From Prevotellaceae bacterium UBA5903 (GTDB lineage: Bacteria > Bacteroidota > Bacteroidia > Bacteroidales > Bacteroidaceae), in contig DJEH01000118.1 in NCBI GenBank assembly GCA_002431845.1, positions 28,114-36,354 on the forward strand: 8,241 nt of DNA, written 5' to 3'. The notes below the pieces were generated by a model that saw only the letters and a list, made by a program, of their open reading frames with translations, was not told where the DNA came from and searched no databases. Each line of letters opens with the position of its first letter. Within the stretch, counting starts at the first letter, position 1. The translations under genes were made by a program, and so were the position numbers. Shown here piece by piece: positions 5,188 to 8,241 of the stretch.

Positions 5188-6630
5188 ATGCGTAAACTAT
5201 TATTATTGTTCTTATCCATACTCTATGCCCATTGTCTTGATGCACAAAGTATTTTTGCACCAAATAACAATGACATTAAGCACGAGGTGCGCGCTGTGTG
5301 GCTCACCACACTTATGGGACTTGATTGGCCATCGCACACGGCTAACAATGCTGCTGATACCGAAGTGCAAAAAAGAGATTTGTGCAATATGCTCGACAAA
5401 CTTAAGGACGTTGGCATCAACACCGTACTTTTCCAGGCACGCATACGCTCAACAACTGCCTATCAGTCGGCATACGAGCCTTGGGATGGTGTTTTTACAG
5501 GCAAAAGCGGCAAAGCTCCACTCTACGATCCTCTTGCATTTGCCATAGACGAATGTCACAAGCGCAATATGGAATGTCACGCATGGGTTGTGGCTTTCCC
5601 TATATGCAAAGTAAGCGTAGCTAAGCAACTTGGTAAGCATGCTTTACCCGCTATTTATCCACAACTGTGCCAAAAGTGTGGCGACCAATGGATGATGGAT
5701 CCTGGTGTGCCACAAACTGCTACCTATCTGGCTAATATATGCAAGGAAATAGCTATAAAATACAACGTTGATGGCATACACCTTGACTATATTCGCTACC
5801 CTGAAAAGGGCATCCCATTCAACGACAACAAAACTTATAAGCAATATGGCAACGGATTGGACAAAGCCATTTGGCGACGCAGCAACATTGATCGCTGCGT
5901 GCGTTGCATACACGATTCTATAAAAAAAGTGCGCCCATGGATAAAGTTGAGTTGTTCGCCCGTGGGCAAGTATGCCGACCTTGCACGCTACTCTTCGTTT
6001 GGATGGAATGCACGCGACGCCGTGTCGCAAGACGCACAGTTGTGGCTTAAAAAGGGCTGGATGGATATGTTGTTTCCCATGATGTATTTTGACAACAACC
6101 ACTTCTACCCATTCCTTGCAGACTGGAAGGAGAACGATTGCAACCATCCCATCGTGCCAGGACTTGGCATTTATTTTCTGAATATACATGAAAAGAATTG
6201 GCCACTTATAACCATCCAACGACAACTAAACGTGATAAGGGAAAACCGCTTGGGTGGCTATGCTTTCTTTAGAGCTAAGTTCTTGCTCAACAACGAAAAA
6301 GGCTTGTACGATTGGCTAAAGAACCAATTTAATGCTAACGATGCCCTTGTCCCCCCCATGGAATGGCAAGACAGCATTCGTCCCCCACAGCCTCAAGTTA
6401 CAATGCAAATTAAAGCTTCCACGATAACGCTAAATTGGAACAAAGTAACAAAAGGCAACGTGCCTATCTACTACAACGTTTACCGCAAAGACTCTGTTAT
6501 GGGCAACAAAGTAGTGGCGCAACACATCACTACCACTCACTATAGCTTTAGGCCTTCAATACCCGCCCTACTCCACAGCCAATACGTGGTAAAGGCTGTA
6601 GATGCCTACGGCAACGAAAGCGAGGAATGA
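5188..6630 (+). CDS. secreted GHL10/DUF187 glycosyl-hydrolase-like protein with C-terminal FN3-like domain
   Basis: This 480-residue exported protein belongs to the GHL10 (DUF187) TIM-barrel family, which includes E. coli DigH (formerly YddW), a hydrolase acting on denuded peptidoglycan glycan. The signal peptide covers residues 1-19 (ending CLDA, before Q20); the H before the cysteine argues against a lipobox. The barrel covers about 33-385: EVRAVWLTTLMGLDWP at 33-48, GINTVLFQAR at 76-85, DPLAFAIDECHKRNMECHAW at 114-133, WMMDPG at 168-173, the family signature DGIHLDYIRYP at 195-205, and GWMDMLFPMMY at 290-300. Residues about 402-478 look like a fibronectin type III fold (TLNWNKV at 414-420, YNVYRKD at 429-435, YVVKAVDAYGNES at 466-478). 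The ATG at 5188 is preferred over an in-frame GTG at 5167 because it starts the signal peptide directly. The substrate is inferred: peptidoglycan by DigH analogy, or other glycans. Confidence 0.9.
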   Translation: MRKLLLLFLSILYAHCLDAQSIFAPNNNDIKHEVRAVWLTTLMGLDWPSHTANNAADTEVQKRDLCNMLDKLKDVGINTVLFQARIRSTTAYQSAYEPWDGVFTGKSGKAPLYDPLAFAIDECHKRNMECHAWVVAFPICKVSVAKQLGKHALPAIYPQLCQKCGDQWMMDPGVPQTATYLANICKEIAIKYNVDGIHLDYIRYPEKGIPFNDNKTYKQYGNGLDKAIWRRSNIDRCVRCIHDSIKKVRPWIKLSCSPVGKYADLARYSSFGWNARDAVSQDAQLWLKKGWMDMLFPMMYFDNNHFYPFLADWKENDCNHPIVPGLGIYFLNIHEKNWPLITIQRQLNVIRENRLGGYAFFRAKFLLNNEKGLYDWLKNQFNANDALVPPMEWQDSIRPPQPQVTMQIKASTITLNWNKVTKGNVPIYYNVYRKDSVMGNKVVAQHITTTHYSFRPSIPALLHSQYVVKAVDAYGNESEE

Positions 6631-6645
6631 AAGCTGACATACGAT

Positions 6646-6693
6646 ATGCAAAAAGTCCAAACTCACAATAAATAGAGTTTGGACTTTTTGCAT
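6646..6693 (+). terminator. perfect 19-bp terminator hairpin
   Basis: ATGCAAAAAGTCCAAACTC (6646-6664) pairs with its exact reverse complement at 6675-6693 around a 10-base loop, and T-rich sequence follows. It lies 15 bases past the GHL10 stop codon and closes the probable TPR-GHL10 transcript. On the minus strand no T-tract follows, so it is directional. Confidence 0.9.
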
Positions 6694-6729
6694 TTTTATC
6701 GTTTTAAAAAAGGTTTTTGCTAATTGCTA

Positions 6730-7034
6730 TTACCCCCTTCCTTGCTCTATTAAATAAGTTGGAAGTTCGGGCATAGTCCCTTCGTTTTGACAAACAAAGG
6801 CAGAAAACTTTTACTGTCAATCAATGAGCTTTGATTATTGAAAGCCCATTAAGAAGCGACGCAACAAACGACCCCATGAAAGAGTAGCCAGCACCTACAA
6901 TATCAACCACTTTTACTTTGGGGGGTATCTACAAACGAGCAACATGTAGGGCTGAATACATAGCTGCCTTTCGTGCCACAAATGAGCATTACCATGCCGA
7001 TATTAAACTGCGAAAAAAGCCATTGCATATATCC
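6730..7034 (-). pseudogene. fructokinase-like PfkB-family sugar kinase, C-terminal remnant
   Basis: Reading the minus strand from about 7034, the frame gives QFNIGMVMLICGTKGSYVF, SPTCCSFVDTP, then after a shift KVKVVDIVGAGYSFMG, SFVASLLNGLSIIKAH, and finally VCQNEGTMPELPTYLIEQ ending at a TAA at 6732-6730. This is the C-terminal third of a ribokinase/PfkB kinase of the fructokinase type, whose signature is normally D-T-x-G-A-G-D-S-F. Four lesions are visible: an extra C in a run of six (6920-6925) shifts the frame; the catalytic-base Asp of GAGD is Tyr (6884-6886); an in-frame TGA follows KAH (6823-6821); and an extra T in a run of four (6804-6807) shifts the frame again. The N-terminal two-thirds is absent, and the remnant abuts the 3' end of the regulator gene. 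The left end is certain; the upstream boundary is approximate. Confidence 0.9.
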
Positions 7035-7035
7035 T

Positions 7036-8169
7036 TTAGCTTGCTCCCTTCCCATTCATAGCCAATGTGCTATTGCCTAATATTTGCTCTAAAAACAGTT
7101 GTAAATCTCCGCCTTCATAACGTTCAAAACACGTTGAAGCTGTTTTTGCAGAGCGAAATCCAACCTCAGTTACTTGTTTGAGGTCGGTTATAGTTCCTTG
7201 CTCAATACATCGTTTAAGCTCTGCCACACGATAGCGCATAATGTATTCGTGAATGTCGTTATAGCCTTGTGAACGCAAACTCTGAAGTGCCATGTGGCGA
7301 TTAAAACCAGCAAGTCGGCAAAGCCTTTCGCGGTTGAAGGTGCAATCTACATAGGGCTTGTCGTGCTGCATAACGTATTCCATAGCCTCAAAACGATGCA
7401 GGTTGGCTTCATTAAAGTCTTCGGTTTCAGATTGCGTAATCTCTTCTTTCGTAGGTGGTTTTTCTACCTGTCTGAAACTAGGATACGACATTGCATTGAC
7501 CGTTGGACGCAGAATGCGAAAAAACAAAAACATGTTTACCAACGTAAAGAGCAACATATATATGGTGAGCAACACAAGATTGAACTTTATGGCTATAAAC
7601 ACAAACAAGAGATTTACGCCACCCAATGCTGCACCATAAGCAATGAGGTCGCTGGGCAACTGCATGCTCTTTACCAACCGGTGCGGAAGACGAAATATAT
7701 TGACAATATAGTAGCCCGACAATAAGAGCGATATGATGCGCAATACTACATCGCCCGACAAGAAGTAGTGACGTATGTCGTTGGCAGAATATACATTGGC
7801 TAAGTTGCTCCCGGCTGCCGCTCCTATACCATATATAAAGATAATGACCAATGCAGGAACTGCATACCCCCACATACGCCCCCATTGCAAATAGCCAGGC
7901 ATACACAATCCTAAGGGATAAATGCTTTGTAAATAAGAGCATGCCAAGAGATAAATAAGCATTATAGGATGCAATATGCCTATTTGAGGTATGGCATCAT
8001 TAGTAGACACCCATGCCAATGCACCACAATACATCAAGCATATCAACAACATAATCCATGCTTGTGACAGAAACTGCACACTTCGCCTTGCAAGATAAAA
8101 CATTACCAGGCTCATCATCAAATGGGCTGTTGCTGCAAATTCGGTGGTAACTAAAATCAGTGTATGCAT
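7036..8169 (-). CDS. membrane-anchored AraC-type transcription regulator
   Basis: The protein has 377 residues. The N-terminal part has about seven hydrophobic membrane segments (near 3-27, 34-54, 66-86, 99-118, 139-158, 173-194 and 198-219). A charged linker follows (about 222-255), then an AraC/XylS-like DNA-binding region (about 258-355). In that region NRERLCRLAGFNRHMALQSL (279-298) aligns with the first helix-turn-helix, IHEYIMRYRVAELKRCI (306-322) with the linker helix, and DLKQVTEVGFRSAKTASTCF (329-348) with the second. A multi-pass sensor fused to an AraC domain is a known Bacteroidetes arrangement; the signal and targets cannot be read here. The ATG at 8169 begins the first membrane segment. 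A TAATTTTG box (8227 to 8220) in a repeated 28-mer lies 50 bases upstream. The dead kinase immediately downstream hints that a sugar-utilisation neighbourhood has been lost. Confidence 0.87.
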   Translation of the reverse strand: MHTLILVTTEFAATAHLMMSLVMFYLARRSVQFLSQAWIMLLICLMYCGALAWVSTNDAIPQIGILHPIMLIYLLACSYLQSIYPLGLCMPGYLQWGRMWGYAVPALVIIFIYGIGAAAGSNLANVYSANDIRHYFLSGDVVLRIISLLLSGYYIVNIFRLPHRLVKSMQLPSDLIAYGAALGGVNLLFVFIAIKFNLVLLTIYMLLFTLVNMFLFFRILRPTVNAMSYPSFRQVEKPPTKEEITQSETEDFNEANLHRFEAMEYVMQHDKPYVDCTFNRERLCRLAGFNRHMALQSLRSQGYNDIHEYIMRYRVAELKRCIEQGTITDLKQVTEVGFRSAKTASTCFERYEGGDLQLFLEQILGNSTLAMNGKGAS

Positions 8170-8207
8170 ATATTATATAGGAAAGGATTGTGAGTAAATG
8201 GTTTTGC

Positions 8208-8241
8208 TAAGTAGGTGTTCAAAATTAATTTATATGAATTT
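8208..8241. repeat. inverted-repeat element, copy 2, cut by window end
   Basis: Bases 8208-8235 match 351-378 at 27 of 28 positions (G instead of A at 8217). After the shared ATAT (8232-8235), copy 2 continues GAATTT (8236-8241), which equals the sequence after ATAT at 399-402 in copy 1. Copy 2 therefore seems to lack the 24 bases at 379-402 and should close as a compact palindrome just past the window. Its minus-strand TAATTTTG box faces the AraC-type gene. Confidence 0.75.

Noticed and set aside
6920..6925. Six-G tract as a phase-variation switch for the kinase
   Set aside because: The tract is short, and a separate stop codon, a second frameshift, a missing N-terminus and a lost catalytic Asp mean no slip could restore function.
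7294..7725. Plus-strand open frame opposite the AraC-type gene
   Set aside because: It is antisense to a well-supported membrane/helix-turn-helix protein and shows no family motif of its own.

Overview
The window looks like chromosomal DNA from a Bacteroidales bacterium, most likely in the Prevotella group. The reasons are the AT-rich intergenic DNA, start codons without Shine-Dalgarno sequences, promoter boxes of the Bacteroidetes form TAnnTTTG, signal peptides ending in an A-Q junction, and gene types typical of that order (fused malic enzyme/PTA protein, GHL10 protein with a C-terminal FN3-like domain, membrane AraC-type regulator). Genus assignment is inference.

Layout. On the minus strand at the left are a tiny secreted Cys/Lys-rich protein (60-305) and an O6-alkylguanine-DNA alkyltransferase, ogt (482-1018). 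A 680-base divergent intergenic region (1019-1698) follows and is crowded with repeats: a duplicated 24-bp promoter-like sequence, a duplicated 13-mer, a 70-bp array of three GC-rich 22-bp palindromic units, and a small decayed-looking reading frame. On the plus strand come a full-length malic enzyme (1699-3981) closed by a terminator, then a probable two-gene unit: a secreted TPR protein (4147-5148) and a secreted glycosyl-hydrolase-like GHL10 protein (5188-6630), closed by a perfect 19-bp terminator hairpin. The right end is minus strand again: a membrane-anchored AraC-type regulator (7036-8169) and, downstream of it, the wreck of a PfkB-family sugar kinase (about 6730-7034).

The malic enzyme serves central carbon metabolism, ogt serves DNA repair, and the TPR/GHL10 pair probably works in the cell envelope. 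I see no phage, CRISPR, tRNA or rRNA and no defence system.

The most interesting signals are non-coding. A 28-bp sequence occurs twice, 27/28 identical, at 351-378 and 8208-8235. Both copies lie just upstream of a minus-strand gene with the same TAATTTTG box pointing at it. The first copy is the left arm of a 66-bp inverted repeat; the second is cut by the window edge. The 70-bp palindromic array between divergent genes is the other strong candidate for an undescribed dispersed element.
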